Shown here in pieces: positions 1 through 8,314 of a stretch of 64,000 nucleotides of DNA. A model generated the notes under the pieces. The model was given only the letters and a program-made list of their open reading frames with translations, did no database searches and had not been told where the DNA came from. How positions within the stretch are numbered: the first letter of the stretch is position 1; each line of letters begins with the position of its first letter. Origin of the DNA: Capnocytophaga sp. oral taxon 338 str. F0234. GTDB lineage: Bacteria > Bacteroidota > Bacteroidia > Flavobacteriales > Flavobacteriaceae. Both the position numbers and the translations under genes were made by a program. The stretch is from the NCBI RefSeq assembly GCF_000192225.1, contig NZ_GL872413.1, forward strand, positions 310,905 through 374,904. The letters are read 5' to 3'.

Positions 1-261
1 CAGTTCCTCATAATGAGTAACCATACGTGAACGGATCTCTTCTAGCTTACGGTTGAGTTGGGTAGCTTCCTCTGTTTTACCTATTACCCTTCCGTACTTC
101 AAATCCCATTTCTGTGGAAGGATTTCAAGTTTGGTACTAAACTGAGCTACTTGATTGTCAATGGTAATACGTCCCATAATAGCAACTTTACCGTTCTTCT
201 TTGGGGCATTCTTTTTAAGGTAAAACAATACCTTAAAGGTTGAGCGTTTTACTTTTTTCAT
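1..261 (-). CDS. Tyrosine site-specific integrase, N-terminal part (runs off left edge)
   Basis: The first 87 codons of a gene reading leftward out of the window; its 3' part is not visible. The start is the ATG at 261 (MKKVKRSTFKVLFYLKK), and the reading frame is open to base 1. The sequence MGRITIDNQVAQFSTKLEI followed by a W-D-L-K stretch is the arm-type DNA-binding (SAM-like, phage_int_SAM_5 type) N-terminus of Bacteroidota tyrosine recombinases found on conjugative transposons and genomic islands. The catalytic R-H-R-Y residues would lie outside the window, so activity cannot be judged. A near-consensus -7 element (TACTTTCG, minus strand, 281-288) lies just upstream. It probably marks the end of an integrated element extending left. 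The family call is firm; the element type is inferred. Confidence 0.85.
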   Translation of the reverse strand, partial: MKKVKRSTFKVLFYLKKNAPKKNGKVAIMGRITIDNQVAQFSTKLEILPQKWDLKYGRVIGKTEEATQLNRKLEEIRSRMVTHYEEL

Positions 262-596
262 ACTCTAATTTTTTAATTTGCGAAAGTACTTTTTATCAAG
301 TTACTGTACAATATGAAAAAAGGTGTAAAACACTGAAATATAACCTACTAATAAAAATATTTTTTCAAGGTATTAGGTAACGATTTAGAAACCTAATTTT
401 GAAAAAGCCTGTCCAAAGCATCTAAGACTCTGTCTTCTCTTATCTTCCTATCAAAAAAATAATCCTCTTTGTATGAGCTAATTACATTATTTTTTGTAGT
501 TTTGCATTTTAAATTCTATTTTCTTAGAAAATAAAAAAACGTTCCACGTGGAACGTTTGAGTAACCAATAACAATTAAAAAATAATAAAGCAATTT
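262..596. other. Gene-free stretch between integrase and OmpH-like gene
   Basis: No coding sequence is seen. It holds the presumed integrase promoter near its left end and a perfect ParB-site palindrome (537-558) near its right end. It could also contain the attachment site of the element to the left, but with only one end visible no direct repeat can be identified. Confidence 0.6.
537..558. other. parS-like ParB binding site 1
   Basis: A perfect 22-bp palindrome centred on GTTCCACGTGGAAC (541-554). The core equals the known parS form of several bacteria (GTTCCACGTGGAAC in Myxococcus; TGTTTCACGTGAAACA in Bacillus) where ParB loads onto DNA. The outermost bases of this copy (C/G in place of T/A) differ from the other two copies in the window. 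It lies 39 bp past the stop of the OmpH-like gene, so a terminator role is possible as well. Confidence 0.75.
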
Positions 597-1103
597 CTAT
601 TTCTTTTCATTAAGTGCTTTTACTACTTCTGCAGTGATATCCTTATCACTTTTGCCATAATGTACACTTCCTCCATCATTGGCTCCAAGAATAAAGTCAT
701 AATTATGTTGCTTTCCATACTCCTTAATAAAGTTCTTTACTCTCTTAAGTAATGTATCCATTTTGGTACGACTTTCCTCCTGAATAGCTTGTTCTTCTGC
801 CATAAGTTGCTGTTGTAACATCTGGCTTTCCTGTGCTAATTCACTATATTTTTGCTGTGCGACAGCAGGTGCCAAGCTCTTAGCCTGTGCTTCAAAAGCT
901 TGTGCTTTTACTTGAAAAGCTTGAGAAATACTATCACGCTTGTGTTGATATTTATCAATCTTTCCTTTAAGAAGGGTTTCTAAATTTTTCTTTTCTTGAT
1001 AATCATCCAAAAGCTTACTATTATCTACAAAAGCAATTTTCTGACTCTGCTGGCAAGAAGCAAGACTCAATAAAAGACCAATACTTAGAATAATTTTGTT
1101 CAT
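597..1103 (-). CDS. OmpH/Skp-family periplasmic chaperone-like lipoprotein
   Basis: 168 residues. The N-terminus MNKIILSIGLLLSLASC is a lipoprotein signal peptide with an L-A-S-C lipobox, so the protein should be anchored to a membrane facing the periplasm. Next come IAFVDNSKLLDDY (the usual start of Skp/OmpH domains), a long charged and Gln/Ala-rich helical stretch (about residues 40-125) that would form the coiled-coil tentacles, and a C-terminal YDFILGANDGGSVHYG strand region typical of the family. Skp proteins hold unfolded outer-membrane proteins. The lipid anchor is common in Bacteroidota paralogues; the canonical soluble Skp is probably elsewhere. It stands alone, with gene-free DNA on both sides. 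Confidence 0.85.
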   Translation of the reverse strand: MNKIILSIGLLLSLASCQQSQKIAFVDNSKLLDDYQEKKNLETLLKGKIDKYQHKRDSISQAFQVKAQAFEAQAKSLAPAVAQQKYSELAQESQMLQQQLMAEEQAIQEESRTKMDTLLKRVKNFIKEYGKQHNYDFILGANDGGSVHYGKSDKDITAEVVKALNEKK

Positions 1104-1244
1104 AATAATACATTTTCAAAAAGTGGGACAAATGTACAAAATAAAATAATCACTCTATTTGTTTTTAACAAAACAAATAGAAAACAAACAGATATTTAAC
1201 TTTTTATTCTACTTAAAACCACTAAATATTTACTTTTTATCATT

Positions 1245-2057
1245 TTATTTCTTTATCTTTAACAGATAGATCAGCGATGAATATTCTCCTGTGCATATAG
1301 CAGAGAGATTAGAACAAAAACCTTGATAAAACCCTTTAAAAAAGTTCATTTTCCCCGATTTATATTTTTCAGAAAGTAAGCTCACATAGAAGGCATCAAA
1401 GAACATGGGTTTTATCTCTATAAGTTCAAACCCTTTCTCTTCAAAGAGCAACCGAATACTCTCCTTAGAAAAATGCCAGAGATGGCGAGGCACATCATAA
1501 GCTGCCCAATATTCTTTATAATATTGCGCATCTCTACTTCTATAATTCGGCACTGCAATAATCAACAATCCCTCCTGATTAAGGTGTTCTTTAAGAAAAT
1601 CTATTTCTTCCTTTAGGTTAGGAATATGTTCCAACACATGCCAAAGAGTAATTACTTCAAAAGTTTCTTCAACCCGATCTTGACTATTCTGTAGAAAAAT
1701 TCCCTTCTCCCCTGCCCTATCACGAGCTTTTACCTCAGGCTCTATTCCCATCACTTTCCACCCTCTCCCTTTAGCTACACGTAAAAAATCACCCGTACCC
1801 GCTCCTATATCTAAGAGTTTTCCTTTCGGTATATATTTTTCTATTAACTGCATTTTCCGTTGAAGTGTATATTTCTTCACCCATTGATAGAGTTTTTCAA
1901 AAAACCCTCTCTTTCCATCTGTATGGGAAATATAAGCGTTACTTTGGTAATATTTTTCTAAGTTCTTAGGAATAGGAGTAGTATAGTACAGTTGATAATA
2001 CTTATCATATATCAATGAAAATTCCTCTCCACTCACGCTATAATCTATTATGTTCAT
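1245..2057 (-). CDS. Class I SAM-dependent methyltransferase
   Basis: 270 residues, beginning MNIIDYSVSGEEFSLIYD. SAM-binding motif I is visible as LLDIGAGTGDFL (about residues 82-93), followed by an acidic end of strand 2 (MGIEPE) and LWHVLEHIPN, a typical Methyltransf_23 signature. The N-terminal 80 residues resemble those of Bacteroidota methyltransferases that act on small molecules, lipids or sugars, but the substrate cannot be read from sequence. The gene is monocistronic, with a parS palindrome just upstream of its start (2076-2103), where ParB binding might affect its promoter. Confidence 0.85.
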   Translation of the reverse strand: MNIIDYSVSGEEFSLIYDKYYQLYYTTPIPKNLEKYYQSNAYISHTDGKRGFFEKLYQWVKKYTLQRKMQLIEKYIPKGKLLDIGAGTGDFLRVAKGRGWKVMGIEPEVKARDRAGEKGIFLQNSQDRVEETFEVITLWHVLEHIPNLKEEIDFLKEHLNQEGLLIIAVPNYRSRDAQYYKEYWAAYDVPRHLWHFSKESIRLLFEEKGFELIEIKPMFFDAFYVSLLSEKYKSGKMNFFKGFYQGFCSNLSAICTGEYSSLIYLLKIKK

Positions 2058-2075
2058 ATTTCTTTATTAAAGTTC

Positions 2076-2103
2076 TTAAGATGTTCCACGTGGAACATCT
2101 TAA
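2076..2103. other. parS-like ParB binding site 2
   Basis: A perfect 28-bp palindrome whose central 16 bases are TGTTCCACGTGGAACA, the full parS consensus form. It lies 19 bp upstream of the methyltransferase start codon. Confidence 0.85.
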
Positions 2104-2313
2104 TTATTAATACACTTTTAAGCATTTCTCTTAATTATTCCTTATTTAATTTATTAATCATATTAATACCCTAAATAATAAGTTCTTTTCTTAATTTAAT
2201 ACATTTTCGCTTACACATGAAATTAGTTACATTTTTGTTCTATTTTAACATAATCCTCTACAAGCGCATAATTTTATTAAAAATCCTTATTTAAAAATAT
2301 TTTTTTACTCAAT

Positions 2314-2331
2314 ATGTTCCACGTGGAACAT
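2314..2331. other. parS-like ParB binding site 3
   Basis: A perfect 18-bp palindrome with the core TGTTCCACGTGGAACA (2315-2330), identical to the core of site 2 and 230 bp away. Tandem parS sites near one locus are typical of origin-proximal chromosome segregation regions. Confidence 0.85.
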
Positions 2332-2683
2332 CTTAACCGCCATTATTAATTACTGAATATTCTCTTAAATAATTTATTTCATAACCTATTACAATATACT
2401 TAATTTTATTTATTAATATCTTAAATAACAAATTCTCTTTTAATTCAATTCATTATCTTATAAAAAACAGCTATACTTCTTTAAATACCATAAAAATCAG
2501 CCTTCAGAAACAGGTTAAATTTTTATTTTTATTTCTTTTTAATATAAATCCTTATTAGTAGTATAGATCTCTTAAAAATACCTATTTAAAATCATTTTTT
2601 ATTCTTCAATCTTTATTTTTCACTTAATATATTATACGCGGAATACTAAGAATGTATAAATACTCAATATTGGCTACTAATCC

Positions 2684-3358
2684 TTATTTTTTATTACTTT
2701 GAAATTCTTTAAGGTAAAAAGGCTCAAAGTAGGCTATATTTTCAAAATGTTGTTGGTTATATTGTTTAAAAGCTAAAACTCCCATCTGCTTAGCTGAAGG
2801 AAATTTATTCTCCCAAAAATAAGCATTTTTATGCTTACAAATAGCTTGGAACTTAGTGATTCCATCTCCTAAAAAAATTGTTTTTCCCTCATTAAGGTAA
2901 GTATCAAACGTACTTTCTGTAAGAATTTCTGCCCTCTCCCCTACTATAGGAGAAAAATCATGATTATATACAGCAGTAAAGACTTCCATCCTACGAGCAT
3001 CTATCATAGGGATAATATATTTAATATCTGTAAATTCATACGTTACCCTTTCAGCTAAAATGCGCAAAGTAGGTAAGGCTATCAAAGGAATACCCCATCC
3101 ATAACATAAGCCTTTAGCAGTAGCAGTACCTATACGCAACCCCGTATAGGAGCCCGGTCCTGCACTAATGGCTATAGCACTTATCTGATGAGGGTCTACA
3201 GCACTCTCCTTGAGAACTCTTTCTATAAATACATGTAAGTTCTCTGAATGAGAGAAACTCTCAGTTTGTTCCTCCACCAAGCATACTAAATTACTATCTG
3301 TAAAAAGGGCTACAGAACAATTCTTTCCAGAGGTTTCTAAAGATAATATAGTAGGCAT
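2684..3358 (-). CDS. tsaB: tRNA threonylcarbamoyladenosine biosynthesis protein TsaB
   Basis: 224 residues from the ATG at 3358 (MPTILSLETSGKNCSVALF), the normal N-terminus of TsaB. A frame extension upstream to 3439 would add a stretch not found in the family. TsaB is the dimerisation partner of TsaD in making t6A at position 37 of ANN-decoding tRNAs. Its hallmark ISAGPGSYTGLRIG is present (about residues 65-78), as is the DARRMEVF strand (about 119). The fold is ASKHA/Kae1-like without the metal-binding histidines of TsaD. A TACCTTTG -7 element lies 79 bp upstream, inside the gap after the esterase gene. Family assignment is secure. Confidence 0.93.
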   Translation of the reverse strand: MPTILSLETSGKNCSVALFTDSNLVCLVEEQTESFSHSENLHVFIERVLKESAVDPHQISAIAISAGPGSYTGLRIGTATAKGLCYGWGIPLIALPTLRILAERVTYEFTDIKYIIPMIDARRMEVFTAVYNHDFSPIVGERAEILTESTFDTYLNEGKTIFLGDGITKFQAICKHKNAYFWENKFPSAKQMGVLAFKQYNQQHFENIAYFEPFYLKEFQSNKK

Positions 3359-3436
3359 AAGTAATCTCTTTTGGCTGACAAAAGTACAAAAAAACAGCAA
3401 GTTTGTAATAACTTGCTGTAAAAAATAAATCATTTG

Positions 3437-3444
3437 CAAAGGTA
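3437..3444 (-). promoter_or_regulatory. -7 promoter element for tsaB
   Basis: TACCTTTG on the minus strand matches the Bacteroidota -7 consensus TAnnTTTG. It would give tsaB its own promoter at the end of the upstream catabolic operon. Confidence 0.5.
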
Positions 3445-3445
3445 A

Positions 3446-4651
3446 TTATTTGTTTTCCAATACGTCATCAAAGAAAAGAAGCATTTGATGAGTATGGTAC
3501 TTTCCATATTTGTAGAAAGTTTCTTGTGTTTTAGCATCCGGTTTCCAATCAAGGAAAGCATGCGTAGCGCCTCCTACTTGTATATATTCCACACGCTGAC
3601 CTGCTTTCACTAAAGCATTCATATATTTCTTTACCTGTTCATCCTTAATCAGAGGATCCTCTGTTCCTCTAAGCAATAGCTGGGGAACTGCACGCTTGGA
3701 GACTTCAGGAATGCCATTGATAGGTGCTACTTCATTGCGGTATGGATAGTCCTTAAAACGATAAACGAGCGTTTCAGGAGCAAATACCCCATAGCTGGGA
3801 GCGACTGCCTTGATAGCCTTAGCAAGTTCACTTTTTACTTGGGCAATAGTTTTCCCTTTAGGCATATAAGTAGGTAAAAATTCATATATTCCTTGAGTTT
3901 TTCCAAAACCTCTGTCCCCTACTCTCTCTACAAAGTTAGCCACCGAAGCAGAAAGATGTCCACCTGCACTATCACCTGTTACACAGATACGAGTAGGATC
4001 GCCCCCATATTTAGTAGCATTTTCCATGATATGTAACAAAGCACCATACACATCTTCAATGAGTTGATGTAATTCAGTAGGCGTTTTGTCCCCATCCAAA
4101 TTACCTGTCCAACGATAATCTATGTTAAAGACTACATAACGACCACTATTGGCTAACTCACGAGCAAAACCACGCATCACTTCTTCTGTATTGGAACTCC
4201 AACCACCTCCGTGAATAATCACAATACAAGGGAGGTTCTGCTTACCCTTAGGCGAATACACATCATACTTGAGGGTCTTTACCCCTGGCTTAGCATAGAT
4301 GATATCTTGAGTTACATTTAGGTTTGCCTCTGCTTCTTTAGGAACAAAGCAAGCACCTATACTTAAGTCCTTATCTACTTTCACTTTAAAAGTAGGGGTT
4401 ACCGATTCGTAATACATGGCACCCCATTGTCCAGGGGTAGAAAAGTAGCCTGTGTCAAAGCTATAGTCATTCTCTGGAGTGGTTTGGATTGTAAGGACAG
4501 TGCCTACCTTGACCATGCCATCCTTAGGGAGCTTAGGACTAACAGTATAGGAACCATTACGAGCGGGATCAAGGGTTACCTTGAATTTCTTTTGTGCATA
4601 GACTCCCATTGAGAGGAGTGCTACTATGCTAAATAATAATAATCTTTTCAT
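3446..4651 (-). CDS. Secreted alpha/beta-hydrolase (BD-FAE/HGGG esterase type) with N-terminal InlB B-repeat-like domain
   Basis: 401 residues from the ATG at 4651, chosen because it begins a clear signal peptide (MKRLLLFSIVALLSMGVYAQ). Residues about 22-105 resemble the divergent InlB B-repeat (V-x-L-T-I-Q-T-T-P-E-N-x-Y-S-F-D). The hydrolase domain shows the oxyanion HGGG (147-150), the nucleophile elbow GDSAGG (S228), D332 and H364, a complete Ser-Asp-His triad. Such enzymes usually remove acetyl or feruloyl groups from plant polysaccharides or act on small esters. It is the last gene of the co-directional operon that begins with the TonB receptor, which supports a carbohydrate de-esterification role. 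The substrate is unknown. Confidence 0.85.
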   Translation of the reverse strand: MKRLLLFSIVALLSMGVYAQKKFKVTLDPARNGSYTVSPKLPKDGMVKVGTVLTIQTTPENDYSFDTGYFSTPGQWGAMYYESVTPTFKVKVDKDLSIGACFVPKEAEANLNVTQDIIYAKPGVKTLKYDVYSPKGKQNLPCIVIIHGGGWSSNTEEVMRGFARELANSGRYVVFNIDYRWTGNLDGDKTPTELHQLIEDVYGALLHIMENATKYGGDPTRICVTGDSAGGHLSASVANFVERVGDRGFGKTQGIYEFLPTYMPKGKTIAQVKSELAKAIKAVAPSYGVFAPETLVYRFKDYPYRNEVAPINGIPEVSKRAVPQLLLRGTEDPLIKDEQVKKYMNALVKAGQRVEYIQVGGATHAFLDWKPDAKTQETFYKYGKYHTHQMLLFFDDVLENK

Positions 4652-4788
4652 TTTTCTCTTATTTATATGTGATTTTAAGGTTTCTAAAAAGCCTATTAAG
4701 TAAAATCTTACTTTCTTCATTTCTAGAATATTGCTGAATATTTGCGAATAAAATAGATAGAGAGTACAGTTCCACACATAGTAGTAGC

Positions 4789-4863
4789 TTATTGGGCTAT
4801 AGCAGGGATAGTAGTCATAGAAAGCACAGAAATGACTAAAATTTGCTTTAAATTTGCTTTCAT
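4789..4863 (-). pseudogene. Orphan signal-peptide ORF of 24 codons (gene remnant?)
   Basis: An ATG at 4863 opens a 24-codon frame, beginning MKANLKQILVISVLSM and ending in an A-I-A-Q cleavage-like motif, directly followed by TAA (4789-4791). This is a complete Sec signal peptide with nothing behind it. The following 140 bp do not continue any recognisable protein. It sits in the gap between the nucleoside-hydrolase-like gene and the esterase. It is most simply the residue of a deleted secreted enzyme; a translated leader peptide for the esterase gene is the alternative. Confidence 0.45.
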
Positions 4864-4876
4864 ATACAATTTTCAT

Positions 4877-5905
4877 TTACTTATTGAAGAGTTGTAATTT
4901 CGCATAGAAATCTTCCAAAAGCAATCGGGTGTCCAATTGGTCATATACACGGATCTTTCTCCCTGAAGGATTCGCCTTGTAGGTGCCTTCGTTTGTAATC
5001 TGTGGGGCAGCTACTATGCGGTAAAGGCTAGAGGAGGGATCGGCTTCAAAGGAGGATTGCAGAGCAGTCAGTAGCACCAGTGGGTTATCTCCTTGTATGT
5101 AGGTCTCACCTATGTGCAGATCAAATCGTTGGGTACGCTCCATTACTCCTTCTATCTTTTGGGCTAAGAACTGACCTAACTTACCTTGGGACTTTACGCG
5201 AGTGGTCAGTTCAGCATAACTCATAAGCACTTGGCGATAAGCGTTTCTTGGTACTTGCCAGATCATCACTTCTGATTGGTTGAAAACGACCTGTGCCGCA
5301 GGGACAGAGATACCTAGATTGTATTCAACAGTGGAGTGATTTGGCGGTAGGTTGATGCCCTCATACTCGGAGCCTCCTATCCAAACCAAGGTGAATTTCT
5401 TGGCAATCTCAGGGCGCTTGAGCAGCGCAGAAGCTACATCGGTAAGGCCTGCCCCACTGACGATATACAGCGGGAGCTTGGTATCGGTACGCAGTGCCTC
5501 CTTGATGATAAAGTCGGTAGCCTCCGATTCGGTAGGGGTATGGGTGTTGGTAAGCCCTACATTGGAACCTGCCAAAACAGGAAATTTACCTTTCATACCC
5601 ATAAGAGTTACCAGTTCTTGGGCATTGCGCTGGGCATTCTGTGCTGTTACGGTGGAGTTATCAAAGGGGTCATTGGGTTTCAGGTGAGTACCTACCACTG
5701 CCTGTACTTCTGCTGAGGGGGAGAGTAGCTGGTGTACCAACTGAAAATAACCATCTGGATCGCCTGAAAAGTCATTCAGCACAATCACCCGCATACGCGG
5801 CTTGATTACCCTTTGTGCATCACGATAGTAAGTCTGTGATATAGCAACAGTACCCACCATTAAGGACATAGAAAGGGTAATGAGCTGTTTTATAATTACT
5901 TTCAT
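4877..5905 (-). CDS. Secreted nucleoside hydrolase-fold protein (IUNH-like)
   Basis: 342 residues with an N-terminal signal peptide ending G-T-V-A-I-S-Q. After it, RVIVLNDFSGDPDGYFQLVH occupies the place of the D-x-D-x-x-x-D-D calcium/ribose site of inosine-uridine nucleoside hydrolases, and GDNPLVLL matches the conserved C-terminal aspartate region. The motif differs from the classical DTDPGIDD, so the substrate may not be a nucleoside; related proteins occur in Bacteroidota sugar-utilisation loci. It follows a GH3 gene by 77 bp with a hairpin in between, and lies upstream of an esterase on the same strand. The family call is reasonable and the function open. Confidence 0.75.
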   Translation of the reverse strand: MKVIIKQLITLSMSLMVGTVAISQTYYRDAQRVIKPRMRVIVLNDFSGDPDGYFQLVHQLLSPSAEVQAVVGTHLKPNDPFDNSTVTAQNAQRNAQELVTLMGMKGKFPVLAGSNVGLTNTHTPTESEATDFIIKEALRTDTKLPLYIVSGAGLTDVASALLKRPEIAKKFTLVWIGGSEYEGINLPPNHSTVEYNLGISVPAAQVVFNQSEVMIWQVPRNAYRQVLMSYAELTTRVKSQGKLGQFLAQKIEGVMERTQRFDLHIGETYIQGDNPLVLLTALQSSFEADPSSSLYRIVAAPQITNEGTYKANPSGRKIRVYDQLDTRLLLEDFYAKLQLFNK

Positions 5906-5925
5906 CTTTAAAGTTTTGAGTTATT

Positions 5926-5967
5926 AGTGGTTAGTTTTTAGTCTATTACAACTAATCACTAACCACT
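5926..5967. repeat. Inverted repeat between GH3 gene and nucleoside-hydrolase-like gene
   Basis: A 10-bp perfect inverted repeat, AGTGGTTAGT at 5926-5935 and ACTAACCACT at 5958-5967, fills the 77-bp gap. It could be a partial terminator, an mRNA processing hairpin or a recombination scar within the operon. No T-run follows on the minus strand, so full termination is unlikely. Confidence 0.5.
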
Positions 5968-5982
5968 TTTCATTATTCACTT

Positions 5983-8295
5983 TTATCTTTTATACTTAGC
6001 CGTACGGGCATCCTTAATCACCCCTTTCCAGTTGAGTCCAAAACCAAAATCATATACATTGCCTTCACTGTCCTTGTGGCACTCCATGTCAAAAGGTACA
6101 TCCTCAAACTGTTGCTCTACCGTCTTCATATTGGCAGGCATCTGAGTAGGGAGCAAGGCAGAAGGCTCTACCTTACCAGAGAGAATTTCCAAAAGAGCTT
6201 GTTCGGAAGTACCGAAGTTAAGCAAGATACCATCTACCTGTTTTTCAAACTCATGGAATACCATAGGGCGAGAGGCAGTGATGGAAACCACTACTGGTTT
6301 TCCTTTCATCTTTTCTTTGGTTTCCAATATGTTATACAGGTCGGTAATATTGGAGGCATTGGCTGTTTTTCCCTTATAAGAACGGTCAGTTACTTGTGGA
6401 GCAATTACCTTATCTCCTGCGGCTATACTGTGCTCACGAGCATACTCAGCGGTATAGGTGTTGTACTGTAGGGAGATAGGAATATAACCATTTTCACCTG
6501 CTTTAAAGAGTTCGTCGTTGTAACCTGGGTGATTTTGAGTAGGGCTCTTAACAAAGACAATAGCAAGATCAGCCTTATTGGGATCATCAGTTACATTGAA
6601 ATACTTCTTCACATTCTCTATATTCACAGGATAAGCGATGTTGCCCTCAGTATATACCCCCCACCAGTTGCGTTGGGGTTCGTTATACACCTTAGGAATA
6701 TAGACGGTTTTCTTCTTGTCAATGGGCAATACATGTCCTTTGTTCTTGAGCATGATGATGGATTTGAGCTGGGCATCGTAACCTGCTTTCATGAACTCAG
6801 GATTTCCTACAATCTTAGCACTTTCCTCTGGGTTTAGGTATGGATTTTCAAACAGACCCAAGCGGAAGATGTTGCGCAATAGGCGTACAGCCGATTTCTC
6901 AAAACGTTCTCTCATATAGGCTTCACCATGTTCTTTCACCCCTATCTTATAGGCTTCTACCACAGGAGCTACCATGTTGTTACCACCAAATTGGTCTACT
7001 CCTGCCTCCAAAGCCTTGTAGTGAAGCTGTGGCAAGTCTAAGTCTTCTACCCCCCAAGGCTTACCAGCAAAGCCCCCTGGTGTGCTTGGTTCCTTGGCAA
7101 TGATGAGCCAGTCGGTACATACCACTCCGTCAAAGCCGTATTTGTTACGCAATAGGTCAGTTATGATATATTTGCTAAAGCCATTACCTACATTTTCATG
7201 GTTTTTAGTGTCTTGATTATAAGAAATAGTGTAATAAGGCATCACCGCAGAAGCGGATTTGGTCTTGCCATGGAGCTTAAAGGCACCTTCGGTAAAAGGT
7301 TTTTGGTGCATCTCAAAATTCTTACCTGGATATACAGCATACTTACCATAGGCAAAGTGGGCATCACGACCACCTTCGCCTGCTCCCCCACCTGGAAAGT
7401 GCTTACTCATAGCATTGACACTCTCATAACCCCAACCGTCTTTGATCTCAGCCTTACCTGTAGAGGTTTGGAAACCATCCACATAGGCACGTGCCATATC
7501 GGTAGTCAGCTCTGGAGACTCACCAAAGGTGAAGACCATGCGGTTCCAGCGAGGTTCCGTACCTAAGTCTATCTGAGGAGAAAGGGCGGTAGTAATCCCC
7601 ATAGCACGGTATTCCTTGGCAGCAATTTCACCAAATTTTTTCACTACAGCAGGATCAAAGGTGGCGGACATAGCCAGTCCATCAGGCCAAAGAGAGATAC
7701 TTCCTCCTGCTCCTGCATTATATTCAGCAGTTACCAAGGTGGTATGACGTGGATCGGAGGAGATATTCACAGGAATTCCCAAGGGTAATCCTTCGCTGGT
7801 GCGTTGTAAGTTGTTACTCCAAATGGCTGCATCTTTGGGAGAGGAAACAGTAGTGATGAGCACATGACGTACATGATCGCGATCCAAGAAGATTTTCTGT
7901 TGGTCAGTAAGGTCAGAAGGTTTGGCACCACTCTCAGCATAAGGCTTACCTGAATAAGTACTTTTGCGGTAGCCATCAGGGGGACCTGGTACAGCTTGGT
8001 GGTTACTATAGAGCATAAGCCCCGCAATTTCCTCTATGCTCATTTGTTTAGCAAGGTCTTTGGCACGTTCTTCTACGGGCAGGCGCCAGTCCTCGTACTT
8101 GTCTAACCTACCGTTCTTGTTCAGATCTTTGAACTTTTTACCTCCTACGGTAATGATTTTTACCCCTGAGGAGGTACTATAACCCAAGGTAGCTCCTTTT
8201 TTATTGGTAACATATTGAATATCGGAGTTCTGTGCTAATGCAGTAGTCATTCCTACACAGAAGCCTAAGGTTAAGAGAATATTCTTTGTTTTCAT
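5983..8295 (-). CDS. Glycoside hydrolase family 3 beta-glucosidase (periplasmic)
   Basis: 770 residues with a signal peptide (MKTKNILLTLGFCVGMTTALAQ). Residues about 57-70 carry an EF-hand-like calcium loop (DLNKNGRLDKYEDW), common in this GH3 subgroup. The GH3 N-terminal barrel shows KHFPGGG (298-304, substrate binding) and GFDGVVCTDW with the nucleophile Asp at 395; the C-terminal alpha/beta domain follows. No fibronectin type III-like end is evident, in contrast to the neighbouring GH3. Members hydrolyse terminal beta-glucosides or related beta-glycosides. It sits 19 bp downstream of the second GH3 gene and is probably co-transcribed with it. The exact linkage specificity is not predictable. 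Confidence 0.9.
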   Translation of the reverse strand: MKTKNILLTLGFCVGMTTALAQNSDIQYVTNKKGATLGYSTSSGVKIITVGGKKFKDLNKNGRLDKYEDWRLPVEERAKDLAKQMSIEEIAGLMLYSNHQAVPGPPDGYRKSTYSGKPYAESGAKPSDLTDQQKIFLDRDHVRHVLITTVSSPKDAAIWSNNLQRTSEGLPLGIPVNISSDPRHTTLVTAEYNAGAGGSISLWPDGLAMSATFDPAVVKKFGEIAAKEYRAMGITTALSPQIDLGTEPRWNRMVFTFGESPELTTDMARAYVDGFQTSTGKAEIKDGWGYESVNAMSKHFPGGGAGEGGRDAHFAYGKYAVYPGKNFEMHQKPFTEGAFKLHGKTKSASAVMPYYTISYNQDTKNHENVGNGFSKYIITDLLRNKYGFDGVVCTDWLIIAKEPSTPGGFAGKPWGVEDLDLPQLHYKALEAGVDQFGGNNMVAPVVEAYKIGVKEHGEAYMRERFEKSAVRLLRNIFRLGLFENPYLNPEESAKIVGNPEFMKAGYDAQLKSIIMLKNKGHVLPIDKKKTVYIPKVYNEPQRNWWGVYTEGNIAYPVNIENVKKYFNVTDDPNKADLAIVFVKSPTQNHPGYNDELFKAGENGYIPISLQYNTYTAEYAREHSIAAGDKVIAPQVTDRSYKGKTANASNITDLYNILETKEKMKGKPVVVSITASRPMVFHEFEKQVDGILLNFGTSEQALLEILSGKVEPSALLPTQMPANMKTVEQQFEDVPFDMECHKDSEGNVYDFGFGLNWKGVIKDARTAKYKR

Positions 8296-8314
8296 AACAG
8301 TAAATAATTTAAAT

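Larger units (their letters stand above)
2058..2683. other. AT-rich gene-free stretch with two parS sites and strong C-over-G bias
   Basis: About 81% A+T over 2101-2640 by hand count, with C 81 against G 24 on the plus strand. No credible reading frame is seen. It contains two parS-like palindromes (2076-2103, 2314-2331) and repeated TTAATTATTAAT-like words. No consensus DnaA box (TTATnCACA) was seen on either strand. The base bias implies that the minus strand is the leading strand here. Confidence 0.7.

Noticed and set aside
2105-2680. Considered as oriC itself
   Set aside because: No DnaA-box-like words were found and the strong one-sided C bias means the skew switch lies to the right.
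7484-7496. CACGTG core in GGCACGTGCC
   Set aside because: It lacks the GTTC/GAAC arms of parS and lies in a GH3 coding region.
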